Source of the DNA: Variovorax sp. 770b2
Lineage (GTDB): Bacteria; Pseudomonadota; Gammaproteobacteria; Burkholderiales; Burkholderiaceae_C
DNA length: 64,000 nt
Direction of reading: 5' to 3'
Assembly (NCBI RefSeq): GCF_900115685.1
Contig: NZ_FOXJ01000001.1
Coordinates: forward strand, 1,893,796-1,957,795
Shown here: piece by piece, positions 25,307 through 34,169 of the stretch
How positions within the stretch are numbered: position 1 is the first letter of the stretch
How the letters are laid out: each line of letters starts with the position of its first letter
Notes under the pieces: model-generated
What the model was told of the DNA's origin: nothing
The model's input: the letters and a program-made list of their open reading frames with translations, nothing else
Databases searched by the model: none
Position numbers and translations under genes: made by a program

Positions 25307-26620
25307 TCATCGAGGCGGCGTCGGACGCGTTCCCGTCGCGCCGCCGGGCGTCACGGTCATGTCGACCTCGCCGTCCGCGAGCCGCGCGACCACCGCGTCG
25401 CCTGCATTCAGGTTCTTCGCGCTGACGATGGCTCGGCCATCCGCGCCGGTGAGCCAGGCGTAGCCGCGCTGCAGGACGAGCGCCGGGTCGAGCAGCCGCA
25501 GGCGCATCGCCACGCGCTCCAGGCGTTCGCGCCGCTGTACGAGTGCGCGATCGAACTTCGCCGGAAGATCGGCTGCAATCGACCGCGGCACCTGCGCCAG
25601 GCGCTCCCGTCTCGCCAGCACCGCAAAGTGCAGGCGCTGCGCATGGTGCGCCAGGCGAAGCTGCTGGCGTGCCACCAGGTTCGATGGCCGGCCGAGACGG
25701 CCCGCCGCTTGATCCAGCCGCTGTCCCAACACGTCCAGGCGCGCGCCCAGCGCATCGCCGAGCCGCTCGTCGAGCAGGTCGAGCGCCCCGAGCCACAGGT
25801 CGCGCGGCGCGCTGACGAGCTCGGCGGCCGCCGTGGGCGTGGGTGCACGCAGGTCGGCGCAGAAGTCGGCGATGGTGAAGTCGGTTTCGTGCCCGACACC
25901 GCTCACCACCGGGACCGGGCTCTGCACGATGGTCCGCGCCAGGGTTTCGTCGTTGAAGGCCCACAGGTCTTCGATCGACCCACCACCACGCACCAGCAGG
26001 ATCACATCGACAGCCGGCTCCATCGCGTAAAGCGATTGCAGCGCTCGCACCAGTTCGGCCGGCGCATTGGCGCCTTGCACGGCCGCCGGCGCCAAGACCA
26101 CGGGGATGTGCGGCACGCGCCGCCGCAGCGCGGTGACAACGTCGTGCAGCGCCGCAGCCCCCAGGGAGGTGACGACACCCACCGCGCGCGGCATGGTGGG
26201 CAGCGCACGCTTGCGCGCCGGATCGAACAGCCCTTCGGCTTCGAGGCGCGCCTTGCGTTGCAGGAACTGTTCGAACAGCGCGCCCTGGCCGGCACGCCTG
26301 AGGCTTTCGACGACCAGTTGCAGGTCGCCGCGCGGCTCGTAGACCGCAAGCCGGCCGCGGACCTCCACCTGGTCGCCGTCGCGCGGCGAGAAATCGAGCA
26401 GTCCGGCGGCGCGGCGGAACATGGCGCAGCGCAGCTGGCCGGACTCGTCCTTGAGCGAGAAGTAACAATGTCCACTCGACGCGCGTGAAAAACCAGAAAT
26501 CTCGCCGCGCACGGCCACCGGATTGAAGCGCGCGTCCAGCGTGTCGGCCACCGCCCGGCACAGCGCGCCGACAGCCCAGATGCGCGGCCCGGGCGCGGAA
26601 TTCGTTTCACGCAAGTTCAC
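25307..26620 (-). CDS. xseA: Exodeoxyribonuclease VII large subunit
   Basis: Large subunit of the single-strand DNA exonuclease ExoVII. It has an N-terminal OB fold (about 13-110: IWAVGALCRAV, GEISGFSRASSGHCYFSLKD, QLRCAMFRR). The catalytic domain follows, with GVVTSLGAAALHDVVTAL, VDVILLVRGGGSIEDLWAFN and PVVSGVGHETDFTIADF. A coiled-coil region and a short C-terminal beta tail (LQRGYAWLTGADG) end the protein. The frame is open up to 26704. I chose the GTG at 26620, which puts 13 residues before the conserved IWAV, as in the E. coli protein. The small subunit xseB is not in the window; in related genomes it lies elsewhere, often by dxs. Confidence 0.93.
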   Translation of the reverse strand: MNLRETNSAPGPRIWAVGALCRAVADTLDARFNPVAVRGEISGFSRASSGHCYFSLKDESGQLRCAMFRRAAGLLDFSPRDGDQVEVRGRLAVYEPRGDLQLVVESLRRAGQGALFEQFLQRKARLEAEGLFDPARKRALPTMPRAVGVVTSLGAAALHDVVTALRRRVPHIPVVLAPAAVQGANAPAELVRALQSLYAMEPAVDVILLVRGGGSIEDLWAFNDETLARTIVQSPVPVVSGVGHETDFTIADFCADLRAPTPTAAAELVSAPRDLWLGALDLLDERLGDALGARLDVLGQRLDQAAGRLGRPSNLVARQQLRLAHHAQRLHFAVLARRERLAQVPRSIAADLPAKFDRALVQRRERLERVAMRLRLLDPALVLQRGYAWLTGADGRAIVSAKNLNAGDAVVARLADGEVDMTVTPGGATGTRPTPPR

Positions 26621-26933
26621 AAAGCATGCGAGCGGCCGAAAGCCACTCTTCCACAACAGGCCCGGCGTCCCCTGCCCAAGGCCCCCCATGCGGGGCAGGC
26701 GCACGGTTTCTCGTGCAAGTGGTTGATTTCATTCAAAAAAGTACTGCTCAAAATTCAATCGATCTAGCGGAAAGGCCCGCCCGTGCGGGTTCGGACGTGT
26801 TGCGAAGCAGGTTAATCACAAAGTTATCCACAGAATCTGTGCGTCCTTGCCGACACGCAAACAAGCCACATACCGATGGTGGGCTCGGTGGATAATCGCC
26901 GCGCATTTGCAGTCTACGGGCCGGAGGATTTTC
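26621..26933. promoter_or_regulatory. Divergent xseA / exbB intergenic region
   Basis: This 313-bp gap must hold the promoters of xseA and of the exbB operon. It includes an AT-rich patch (26725-26765), a perfect DnaA-box-like 9-mer TTATCCACA at 26824-26832, and the exbB ribosome site GGAGG at 26923-26927. I see no Fur-box match and no small gene. Confidence 0.5.
26923..26927 (+). promoter_or_regulatory. Ribosome-binding site that decides the exbB start
   Basis: GGAGG lies seven bases before the TTG at 26934. No other in-frame start in this gene has a comparable site, so it supports a TTG start for exbB. Confidence 0.75.
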
Positions 26934-27566
26934 TTGTTTTCCATCATTGTTGCTGCGGGTTGGCCTATCTGGCCGCTGCTCGCTTGTTCGGTTATTGCGC
27001 TCGCGCTGGTTATAGAACGTTTCACGAGTCTGAAGACCGTGAAAGTATTGCCGCCGAAATTGCTCGACGAAACCATCACCGTCTCGCGCGGGTCCGTTCC
27101 CGGACCGGACATCGTGACCAAACTCGAACGCAACTCGATGCTCGGCCAGGTGCTGGCCGCGGGCCTGCGGGCGCTCAACGCCAACCCGCGCTGCACCGAG
27201 GACGACCTTCGCGCCGCCATGGAGGCCTCGGGCCGCACCATCGCGCACAAGCTGGAGCGCTACCTGCCGGCACTGGCCACCATCGCTTCGGCCGCGCCGC
27301 TGCTGGGTCTCCTGGGCACGGTGATCGGCATGATCGAGATCTTCGGCTCGCAGTCGCCCGGAAGCGGCGCTGTCGGCTCGGGCAACCCGGCGCAGCTGGC
27401 GCACGGCATTTCGATCGCGCTGTACAACACGGCGTTCGGGCTGATCGTGGCGATTCCGACGCTGATCTTCTGGCGCTACTTCCGCAGCCGCGTGGACGAA
27501 TACCTGCTGAACCTCGAACTCTCGGGTGAACGGTTCGCCCGCCACCTGAACGCGCTGCGCAAATGA
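26934..27566 (+). CDS. exbB: Biopolymer transport protein, ExbB/TolQ/MotA family
   Basis: Inner-membrane proton-channel subunit that works with ExbD to energise TonB-type transport. The 210-residue protein starts with a membrane helix (WPIWPLLACSVIALALVIERF). Two more helices follow in the C-terminal half: ASAAPLLGLLGTVIGMIEIF, and ISIALYNTAFGLIVAIPTLIFW with the conserved Thr/Gly pattern of the MotA/TolQ/ExbB fold. I chose a TTG start at 26934, since GGAGG lies seven bases before it. A start at 26847 would add 29 residues with no family likeness. It overlaps exbD by four bases. No TonB gene is in view, so a lipid-export or Tol-like role cannot be ruled out. Confidence 0.88.
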   Translation: MFSIIVAAGWPIWPLLACSVIALALVIERFTSLKTVKVLPPKLLDETITVSRGSVPGPDIVTKLERNSMLGQVLAAGLRALNANPRCTEDDLRAAMEASGRTIAHKLERYLPALATIASAAPLLGLLGTVIGMIEIFGSQSPGSGAVGSGNPAQLAHGISIALYNTAFGLIVAIPTLIFWRYFRSRVDEYLLNLELSGERFARHLNALRK

Positions 27567-28003
27567 GCCGAGCGCGCATGCAGTTTCGCCACGGCGCGCG
27601 CGACGAGCCGGAGATCAACCTGATCCCGTTCATCGACGTGCTGCTGGTCGTCCTGATCTTCCTGATGCTGTCGACCACGTACAGCAAGTTCACCGAGATG
27701 CAGCTGCGGCTGCCGACGGCGGACGTGGACGCGCAGCGCGACTATCCGAAGGAAGTGATCGTGACGGTCTCTGCCGACGGCCGCTACACGGTCAACAAGG
27801 CCCCGGTGGCGGACCGCAACGTGAACACCGTGGCCGCTGCACTCGGCGCTGCGGCCACGGGCGGCAAGGACAGCGTGGTGATCATCAGCGCCGACGCGAG
27901 CAGCCCGCACCAGGCCGTCGTCACGGTGATGGAAGCCGCGCGCCGCGCCGGCCTGATGCAGATCACATTCGCCGCCCAGTCGACGGCGCAAGCCGGGCAC
28001 TGA
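27563..28003 (+). CDS. exbD: Biopolymer transport protein ExbD/TolR family
   Basis: Partner of ExbB. The 146-residue protein has a short cytoplasmic start and one membrane helix (INLIPFIDVLLVVLIFLML). The conserved Asp in PFIDVLLV is the likely proton-carrying residue. A periplasmic domain follows with PKEVIVTVSADGRYTVN and VIISADASSPHQAVVTVMEAARRAG, as in the family. ATGA overlap with exbB couples their translation, and lpxK starts directly at the next base. Confidence 0.95.
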   Translation: MSRARMQFRHGARDEPEINLIPFIDVLLVVLIFLMLSTTYSKFTEMQLRLPTADVDAQRDYPKEVIVTVSADGRYTVNKAPVADRNVNTVAAALGAAATGGKDSVVIISADASSPHQAVVTVMEAARRAGLMQITFAAQSTAQAGH

Positions 28004-29026
28004 GTGCCAGCCAAGGGCCGCAGCAGCACGGGCGCATCCGCCTCGCGGCTGCAGGACGCCTGGCTGCATCGCGGCCTGCTGGCCTGCCTGCTGTGGCCGC
28101 TCTCGCTGCTCTACGGCGCGCTCTTCGCGCTGCGTGGCTGGTTCCATCGCCTCGGGTGGCTGCGGACCGAGCGCGTGCCTGTTCCCGTGATCGTCGTCGG
28201 CAACGTGATTGCGGGCGGCGCGGGCAAGACGCCTGTCGTGATGGCCATCGTCCGGCATCTGCAGGCCCGGGGACTCCAGGTCGGCGTGGTGTCGCGCGGC
28301 TATGGCCGACGCACCGACGATTGCCGCGAGGTGCTCGACGGCAGCGATCCTCGGGATGTCGGTGACGAGCCGGCGCTGATTCGCCATGCCACGGGCGCCC
28401 CGGTTTTCGTCGCGCGACGACGCATCGAGGCCGCGCGCGCCCTGCTGGAGCGGCATCCGGCCACGCAGGCGATCGTGAGCGACGACGGCCTGCAACACTT
28501 GGCACTGGCCCGCGACATCGAGATCTGCGTGTTCGACGACCGCGGCATCGGCAATGGCTGGCTGCTGCCCGCCGGCCTGTTGCGCGAGCCCTGGCCGCGC
28601 CGTTGCGACCTGGTGCTCCACAGCGGCGAGCGGCCCGCCTTTGCCGGTGGCTATACCGCCACCCGTAGCCTTGCGCAGGATGCGGTGGGGAGCGACGGAA
28701 GGCGTGTTCCTCTGGAGACCCTCGCGGGCAAGCCGCTGATCGCGCTGGCGGCCATCGCACGGCCCGAGGGATTCTTCGAGATGCTGCGCGCGCGGGGACT
28801 CACGCTCACCGAGACCATCGCATTGCCCGACCATCATGATTTCGACGCATGGCAGCGACCGTCCGGCAGCGAATACACCCTGCTCTGCACCGAGAAAGAT
28901 GCGGTCAAGCTGTGGCGCAAGGCGCCCGATGCGCTGGCCGTGCCGCTGCACTTCGTGCCCGCTCCGGAATTCTTCGCCGCGCTCGACGCAAAGCTATCAT
29001 CGCCCGATGGATACCAAGCTGCTTGA
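28004..29026 (+). CDS. lpxK: Tetraacyldisaccharide 4'-kinase
   Basis: Phosphorylates the 4' position of the lipid A disaccharide at the inner membrane. The 340-residue protein has an N-terminal hydrophobic segment ([21 protein letters not shown]) and the P-loop [17 protein letters not shown] at about 67-83. Then come [16 protein letters not shown], the Walker B-like [18 protein letters not shown] and DHHDFDAW. The start is a GTG at 28004 that abuts the exbD stop. The 3' end overlaps the next gene by 20 bases. The neighbours kdsB and the far lpx genes fit Kdo/lipid A synthesis. Confidence 0.95.
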   Translation: MPAKGRSSTGASASRLQDAWLHRGLLACLLWPLSLLYGALFALRGWFHRLGWLRTERVPVPVIVVGNVIAGGAGKTPVVMAIVRHLQARGLQVGVVSRGYGRRTDDCREVLDGSDPRDVGDEPALIRHATGAPVFVARRRIEAARALLERHPATQAIVSDDGLQHLALARDIEICVFDDRGIGNGWLLPAGLLREPWPRRCDLVLHSGERPAFAGGYTATRSLAQDAVGSDGRRVPLETLAGKPLIALAAIARPEGFFEMLRARGLTLTETIALPDHHDFDAWQRPSGSEYTLLCTEKDAVKLWRKAPDALAVPLHFVPAPEFFAALDAKLSSPDGYQAA

Positions 29027-29189
29027 ACTGCTCGTCTGCCCCGTGACCAAGGGCCCCCTGACCTGGAACGCCGAGAAGCAGGAGTTGTGCTCCCGCAGCG
29101 CCCGCCTGGCTTACCCGGTGCGCGACGGCATCCCGGTGCTGCTGGAGAACGAGGCGCGCACGCTGTCCGACGAAGAGCTGGGTCTGTGA
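29007..29189 (+). CDS. Trm112-like zinc-ribbon protein (YcaR type)
   Basis: The 60-residue protein starts [18 protein letters not shown] and ends with [17 protein letters not shown], the pattern of the bacterial Trm112/UPF0434 family that commonly lies between lpxK and kdsB. Only the CPVTKG cysteine is clear, so the ribbon may be incomplete. Its function in bacteria is unsettled. It overlaps lpxK at its 5' end and kdsB at its 3' end (GTGA), so all three are coupled. Confidence 0.92.
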   Translation: MDTKLLELLVCPVTKGPLTWNAEKQELCSRSARLAYPVRDGIPVLLENEARTLSDEELGL

Positions 29190-29971
29190 CCGGGCCCGTG
29201 CGCTTCACCGTCCTGGTGCCGGCACGCCTGGCCTCCACGCGGCTGCCCAACAAACCCCTGGCCGATATCGCGGGACTTCCGATGGTCGTGCGCGTGGCGC
29301 AGCGGGCCGGCGAATCGGGCGCAACGCGCGTTGTCGTGGCCGGGGACGATGCATCCATCGTTTCGGCCTGCAAGGCGCACGGCGTCGAAGCCATCCTCAC
29401 CCGCCAGGACCATCCGAGCGGCACCGACCGGCTGGCCGAAGCGTGCGAGCAACTGGGCCTCGACGGCGACGAGATCGTCGTCAACGTACAGGGCGACGAA
29501 CCGCTGATCGACCCCGAACTGATTGATGCCGTGGCCGCCGCGCTGGCCCTTCACCCCGAGGCGGCGATGAGCACCGCGGCCCACGCGATCGACTCGGTGA
29601 GCGATTTCATGAACCCGAACGTGGTGAAGGCGGTGCTCGACGCGGAGGGCAACGCGCTCTACTTCAGCCGCGCGCCGATCCCCTGGTGGCGCGATGGCTC
29701 GGCCGGCGGTGTTGCGCCGACGGTGTTGCCGAGCCCTGCGCCGCTGCGCCACATCGGCATCTACGGCTACCGCGCGGGCTTCGTGCGCAAATTTCCGTCG
29801 CTGCCAGCGGCCCCCGTCGAAGCCACCGAAGCGCTCGAACAATTGCGCGCCCTGTGGCATGGGCATCGCATCGCGGTGCACGTGAGCCACGTTGCGCCCG
29901 GCCCGGGCATCGACACCCCCGAAGATCTGGCGCGCGTGCGCGCGGTCTTCGCCGCCCGGCCGCCCCTCTAA
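29186..29971 (+). CDS. kdsB: 3-deoxy-manno-octulosonate cytidylyltransferase (CMP-Kdo synthetase)
   Basis: Activates Kdo as CMP-Kdo for LPS inner-core synthesis. The 261 residues contain the nucleotide-binding start [19 protein letters not shown], the [12 protein letters not shown] loop, [16 protein letters not shown], and the C-terminal [15 protein letters not shown] with [12 protein letters not shown]. The start is a GTG at 29186 that overlaps the Trm112-like stop. The longer in-frame version from 29087 has an out-of-family N-terminus. Confidence 0.95.
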   Translation: MTGPVRFTVLVPARLASTRLPNKPLADIAGLPMVVRVAQRAGESGATRVVVAGDDASIVSACKAHGVEAILTRQDHPSGTDRLAEACEQLGLDGDEIVVNVQGDEPLIDPELIDAVAAALALHPEAAMSTAAHAIDSVSDFMNPNVVKAVLDAEGNALYFSRAPIPWWRDGSAGGVAPTVLPSPAPLRHIGIYGYRAGFVRKFPSLPAAPVEATEALEQLRALWHGHRIAVHVSHVAPGPGIDTPEDLARVRAVFAARPPL

Positions 29972-30078
29972 GAACGTGCGCCACGGAGGGAATTCCCTAC
30001 GGGGACGCATGCTATCCTCGACGTGAAATCCGCCTTGCCCAGCCCTCGGGCCGACGCTTGGCGTGACACAAAATCTAA

Positions 30079-30753
<675 letters not shown>

Positions 30754-30778
30754 CCCCCGCTGCCCTTCGACAGGGCGG

Positions 30779-31741
30779 CTATTTCCCCAGCAGTTCCAGC
30801 ATCAGCGCGATGCGCGCCTTCACCGGCGTGAGCGCGCCTGCGTCCCGCAGTGGGTCATCGGGCTTCGGCAGGATGCGTCCGCTGCTGCAACGCGTGGCAC
30901 GCAGCACGGCAATGCCGGCGTCCTGCGCCTTGAGCGCAGCGACTTCCAGCGCGTGGTGCACGGTGCCGTTGCCGGTGGTGGCCAGGACCAGCCCGCGGAC
31001 AGGCTCCTCTGCGCCTTCCCGAAGAAGCGCATCGATGATTGCGCCGCTCGCGCCGGCGTGACTCATGACGATCTCCACCCGGGGCCAGGGCCCTGGCGCA
31101 CTCAGCGCCTTCGACGATTGCGATGACGGCGCGGCCGGCCACGCCCTCAGACGTCGCACCGCGCCCTCTTCCACATAGCCGATCGGCCCCGCATCGCCGG
31201 ATGCGAAGGCATCGAGCCGGTAGGTGTGCACCTTCTGCACATCCAACCCGCCGTGAATCGTGCCGGCACACACCGCCGTCACGCCCTGCGCATCCGCCGT
31301 TGCCGCGACCGCGATGGCGTCACGCACGTTCTGCGGTCCGTCCGGCGAAAGCGCCGTGGCCGGGCGCATCGCACACGTCAGCACCACGGGTTTCGCCGGT
31401 GCCAGCACCGAGTGAAGAAAGAATGCGGTCTCTTCGAGCGTGTCGGTGCCATGGGTGATCACCACCCCGGCCACATCGGGTCGCGCCAGCCAATGCTCGC
31501 AACGCTGCGCGAGCTTCTGCCAGATGTCGAACGCCATGTCCTTGCTGTCGACCTGTGCCACCTGCTCCGCAATCAACTCGATGCCCCCGGGCGCCTCGAT
31601 GCCGCCCAGCAGGTCCGCCACATCCACCTGCCCGGCGGTGTAGCCGATGTTGTCGCCGCTGCTGGATGCCTTTCCAGCGATGGTCCCGCCAGTGCCCAAA
31701 ACCACCACGCGACGCACTTCAGGCAAATGGGAATTGGCCAT
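30779..31741 (-). CDS. L-asparaginase (type I/II family)
   Basis: Hydrolyses asparagine to aspartate and ammonia. The 320-residue protein has the first catalytic threonine motif VVLGTGGTIAGKA near the N-terminus and the second motif VVITHGTDTLEETAFFLH. It also has MRPATALSPDGPQNVRDAI and the C-terminal VLATTGNGTVHHALE. No signal peptide is evident, so it looks cytosolic. It converges on adk with only 25 bp between them and diverges from lexA. A LexA-type box lies 31 bp upstream of its ATG, so SOS control is possible but unproven. Confidence 0.93.
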   Translation of the reverse strand: MANSHLPEVRRVVVLGTGGTIAGKASSSGDNIGYTAGQVDVADLLGGIEAPGGIELIAEQVAQVDSKDMAFDIWQKLAQRCEHWLARPDVAGVVITHGTDTLEETAFFLHSVLAPAKPVVLTCAMRPATALSPDGPQNVRDAIAVAATADAQGVTAVCAGTIHGGLDVQKVHTYRLDAFASGDAGPIGYVEEGAVRRLRAWPAAPSSQSSKALSAPGPWPRVEIVMSHAGASGAIIDALLREGAEEPVRGLVLATTGNGTVHHALEVAALKAQDAGIAVLRATRCSSGRILPKPDDPLRDAGALTPVKARIALMLELLGK

Positions 31742-31771
31742 GACTTGTCAACTTCCAAAAACTGGTTAAAA

Positions 31772-31787
31772 ATACAGGTACTGGATA
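31772..31787. promoter_or_regulatory. LexA-type SOS box 1
   Basis: CTGGTTAAAAATACAG fits CTG-N10-CAG with an AT-rich centre, the LexA operator form of proteobacteria. It sits 28 bp upstream of lexA and 31 bp upstream of the divergent asparaginase gene. Confidence 0.8.
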
Positions 31788-31790
31788 TCT

Positions 31791-31806
31791 AGCCAGTGCC
31801 GCAAGG
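31791..31806. promoter_or_regulatory. LexA-type SOS box 2
   Basis: CTGGATATCTAGCCAG is a near-perfect palindrome of the CTG-N10-CAG form, starting 19 bp after the first box and ending nine bp before the lexA ATG. Two tandem boxes in front of lexA indicate autoregulation. Confidence 0.8.
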
Positions 31807-31814
31807 AACCACAT

Positions 31815-32498
31815 ATGCAGTTCGCCGTGAAGCTTACCGCCCGCCAGCAGCAGATCCTCGACTTGATCCAGAGCGCCATCGCGCGCACTGGTGCGCCGCC
31901 CACCCGCGCCGAAATCGCCAACGAGCTGGGGTTCAAGTCGGCCAACGCCGCCGAAGAGCACCTGCAGGCGCTGGCACGCAAGGGCGTGATCGAGCTCGTC
32001 AGCGGCACCTCCCGCGGCATCCGCCTCAAGGGCGATGCGCTGCGTTCGCTCAATGAAACGCGCCATCGCGAAGGCGGCCAGTTCTCGCTCTCGCTGCCCG
32101 GCATGGCGCAGCTGGCGCTGCCGCTCATCGGCCGCGTCGCGGCGGGCTCGCCCATCCTGGCGCAAGAGCACGTCGACCAGACCTACTACGTCGAGAACAC
32201 GCTCTTCCAGCGCCAGCCCGACTACCTGCTCAAGGTACGCGGCATGTCGATGCGCGACGCCGGCATCATGGACGGCGACCTGCTCGCCGTGCAAGCCACC
32301 AAGGAAGCGCGCAACGGCCAGATCGTGGTCGCGCGCCTGGGCGACGAAGTCACCGTCAAGCGCCTGAAGCGCAACAAGCAGGTGATCGAGCTGCACGCCG
32401 AGAACCCCGACTATCCGACCATCATCGTGCAGCCCGGCGAGCCCTTCGAAATCGAAGGCCTCGCGGTCGGCCTCATCCGCAACACCATGCTGATGTAG
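31815..32498 (+). CDS. lexA: LexA repressor
   Basis: SOS regulator that self-cleaves upon RecA activation. The 227-residue protein has an N-terminal winged helix ([49 protein letters not shown]). The peptidase domain has an Ala-Gly cleavage site in RVAAGSP, the serine in [11 protein letters not shown], and the lysine in [14 protein letters not shown] precedes the ATG. The two SOS boxes directly upstream support autoregulation. Confidence 0.97.
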   Translation: MQFAVKLTARQQQILDLIQSAIARTGAPPTRAEIANELGFKSANAAEEHLQALARKGVIELVSGTSRGIRLKGDALRSLNETRHREGGQFSLSLPGMAQLALPLIGRVAAGSPILAQEHVDQTYYVENTLFQRQPDYLLKVRGMSMRDAGIMDGDLLAVQATKEARNGQIVVARLGDEVTVKRLKRNKQVIELHAENPDYPTIIVQPGEPFEIEGLAVGLIRNTMLM

Positions 32499-32603
32499 GC
32501 CTCGCGGCCTGCTTGCAGCAGCACCCCATCCGGCCGCAACAGGTGGCGGGCGTATGGCGCAAAGTCGCCATCACCCTGTCGCGGCCGATTCAAGAAATCC
32601 TGC

Positions 32604-32619
32604 CTGTGTTCAACCTCAG
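32604..32619. promoter_or_regulatory. Weak LexA-type box candidate
   Basis: CTGTGTTCAACCTCAG fits CTG-N10-CAG and begins with the CTGT half, but the right half is TCAG and the centre is not AT-rich. It ends 17 bp before the start of the 121-residue hypothetical gene. The pattern alone is expected by chance several times in a window this size. Confidence 0.3.
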
Positions 32620-32636
32620 ACTTTTTTGGAGTTCAC

Positions 32637-33002
32637 ATGGGAATCGCCCTCCTCGCCATCACTGATTTCTGGATGCCGCTGCAATCGCTCGCAAGCCGCT
32701 TGATGCCCGCCCGCCGAACCCGTCACCGGGACAGCGGCGACACTGCAGCCGGACTGCGCTATGTGGCCGTGCGCCCCGCCTGCACCACGCGCACCGCGCC
32801 TGCCCCGACCGCAACCGCCGCAGCGGTTGCACGCCCGCTGCGCGTGGTTCGCGTCGTCGATGAAAAGGGCCAGCACCGCGGCACCAGCCGTATGGTGATC
32901 TCGGGCCGCATGGCCGATGTCTGCGCGGAGCTCGACCGGCTGGCCGCGCTCGAGGCGGCGGAAACCATGGGCTCGGCGCCCCGCTCCACCCGCCTGCACT
33001 GA
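32637..33002 (+). CDS. Hypothetical protein downstream of lexA
   Basis: No family recognised. The 121-residue protein has a mildly hydrophobic start (MGIALLAITDFWMPLQSL), a low-complexity Ala/Thr/Pro middle (about 50-66), and a better-ordered end with RVVRVVDEKGQHRGTSRMV and ADVCAELDRLAALEAAE, likely strand-helix. GGAG precedes the ATG. It is transcribed in the same direction as lexA, 138 bp downstream, with a weak LexA-type box in between. It might be SOS-linked like other genes next to lexA (for example sulA in Pseudomonas), but there is no sequence likeness that I can see to SulA. Confidence 0.65.
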   Translation: MGIALLAITDFWMPLQSLASRLMPARRTRHRDSGDTAAGLRYVAVRPACTTRTAPAPTATAAAVARPLRVVRVVDEKGQHRGTSRMVISGRMADVCAELDRLAALEAAETMGSAPRSTRLH

Positions 33003-33101
33003 GACATTTCCCCCGAAGAACCGCTCCAGAAGCGCTCCGGGGTGGGTATCCAAACGTTCACTGGCACGACATCCCAATGCTGCGAGGCACAATGGCACGC
33101 C

Positions 33102-34109
33102 ATGAACATTGTGATCCTCGACGATTACCAGGACGCCGTGCGCAAGCTGCGCTGCGCCGCCAAGCTGGACGCGTACGCGGCCAAGGTCTACACCAACACG
33201 GTCAAGGGCATCGGGCAACTGTCGGTGCGCCTCAAGGACGCCGATGTGATCGTGCTGATCCGCGAGCGCTCCCAGATCTCGCGGCAACTGATCGAAAAGC
33301 TGCCCAAGCTCAAGCTGATTTCCCAGACCGGCCGGGTCGGCGGCCACATCGACGTCAATGCCTGCACCGAGCGCGGTGTCGCAGTGGCCGAGGGCAGCGG
33401 CTCCCCGCAAGCCCCCGCCGAACTCACGTGGGCGCTGATCATGGCCGCCATGCGCAGGTTGCCGCAGTACATCAGCAATCTCAAGCACGGCGCCTGGCAG
33501 CAATCGGGCCTCAAGTCGGCTTCGATGCCGCCCAATTTCGGGCTGGGCTCGGTGCTCAAGGGCAAGACGCTCTGCATCTGGGGCTATGGCCGCATCGGCC
33601 AGCTGGTCGCGCGCTACGGGCAGGCCTTCGGCATGCAGGTGGTGATCTGGGGCCGCGAGGCGAGCTGCGCCAAGGCGCGCTCCGACGGCTTCCAGGTTGC
33701 GCAGAACCGCCACGAGTTCTTCGCCGCGGCCGATGTGCTGTCGGTGCACCTGCGGCTCAACGAGGAAACCAGCGGGCTCGTCACGCTCGAAGACCTCTCG
33801 CGCATGAAGCCGACGGCGCTCTTCGTCAACACCTCGCGCGCCGAACTGGTCGAATCCGATGCCCTGCTCGCCGCGCTCAATCGCGGACGCCCGGGCCTCG
33901 CGGCCATCGACGTGTTCGAGAGCGAACCACCGCTGCAGGGCCACGCGCTCCTGCGCCTGGAGAACTGCATCTGCACGCCGCATATCGGCTACGTGGAGCA
34001 GGACAGCTACGAAAGCTATTTCGGGCAGGCTTTCGACAACGTCGTGAGCTTCATCAAGGGCAACCCCACCAACATCGTGAATCCCGGCGCGCTGCAGGTC
34101 CGCCGGTGA
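33102..34109 (+). CDS. D-2-hydroxyacid dehydrogenase family protein
   Basis: NAD(P)-dependent oxidoreductase of the D-isomer 2-hydroxyacid dehydrogenase family. The 335-residue protein starts MNIVILDDYQDAVRKL (the ATG at 33102; the 20 residues upstream in frame are not family-like). It shows the dinucleotide fold WGYGRIGQLVARYGQ, the catalytic Arg region FVNTSRAELVE, the Glu region in IDVFESEPP and the His in CTPHIGYVE. The substrate cannot be told; phosphoglycerate dehydrogenase-like or glyoxylate reductase-like activity are options. It is followed by an MFS gene 60 bp later. Confidence 0.9.
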   Translation: MNIVILDDYQDAVRKLRCAAKLDAYAAKVYTNTVKGIGQLSVRLKDADVIVLIRERSQISRQLIEKLPKLKLISQTGRVGGHIDVNACTERGVAVAEGSGSPQAPAELTWALIMAAMRRLPQYISNLKHGAWQQSGLKSASMPPNFGLGSVLKGKTLCIWGYGRIGQLVARYGQAFGMQVVIWGREASCAKARSDGFQVAQNRHEFFAAADVLSVHLRLNEETSGLVTLEDLSRMKPTALFVNTSRAELVESDALLAALNRGRPGLAAIDVFESEPPLQGHALLRLENCICTPHIGYVEQDSYESYFGQAFDNVVSFIKGNPTNIVNPGALQVRR

Positions 34110-34169
34110 GTTCATGAGCCGCCGGGCCGCCCCAAGGCGGATACCGCAGCCGAAGGCAGAGGTCGCTCA

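Noticed and set aside
26824..26832. DnaA box as sign of a replication origin
   Set aside because: Only one perfect TTATCCACA is seen, there is no cluster of boxes, and no dnaA or parAB is nearby. One match is expected by chance or may be a local control site.
30760..30779. Terminator between adk and the asparaginase gene
   Set aside because: A hairpin with one mismatch is seen, but it overlaps the asparaginase stop and has no T-run on either strand.
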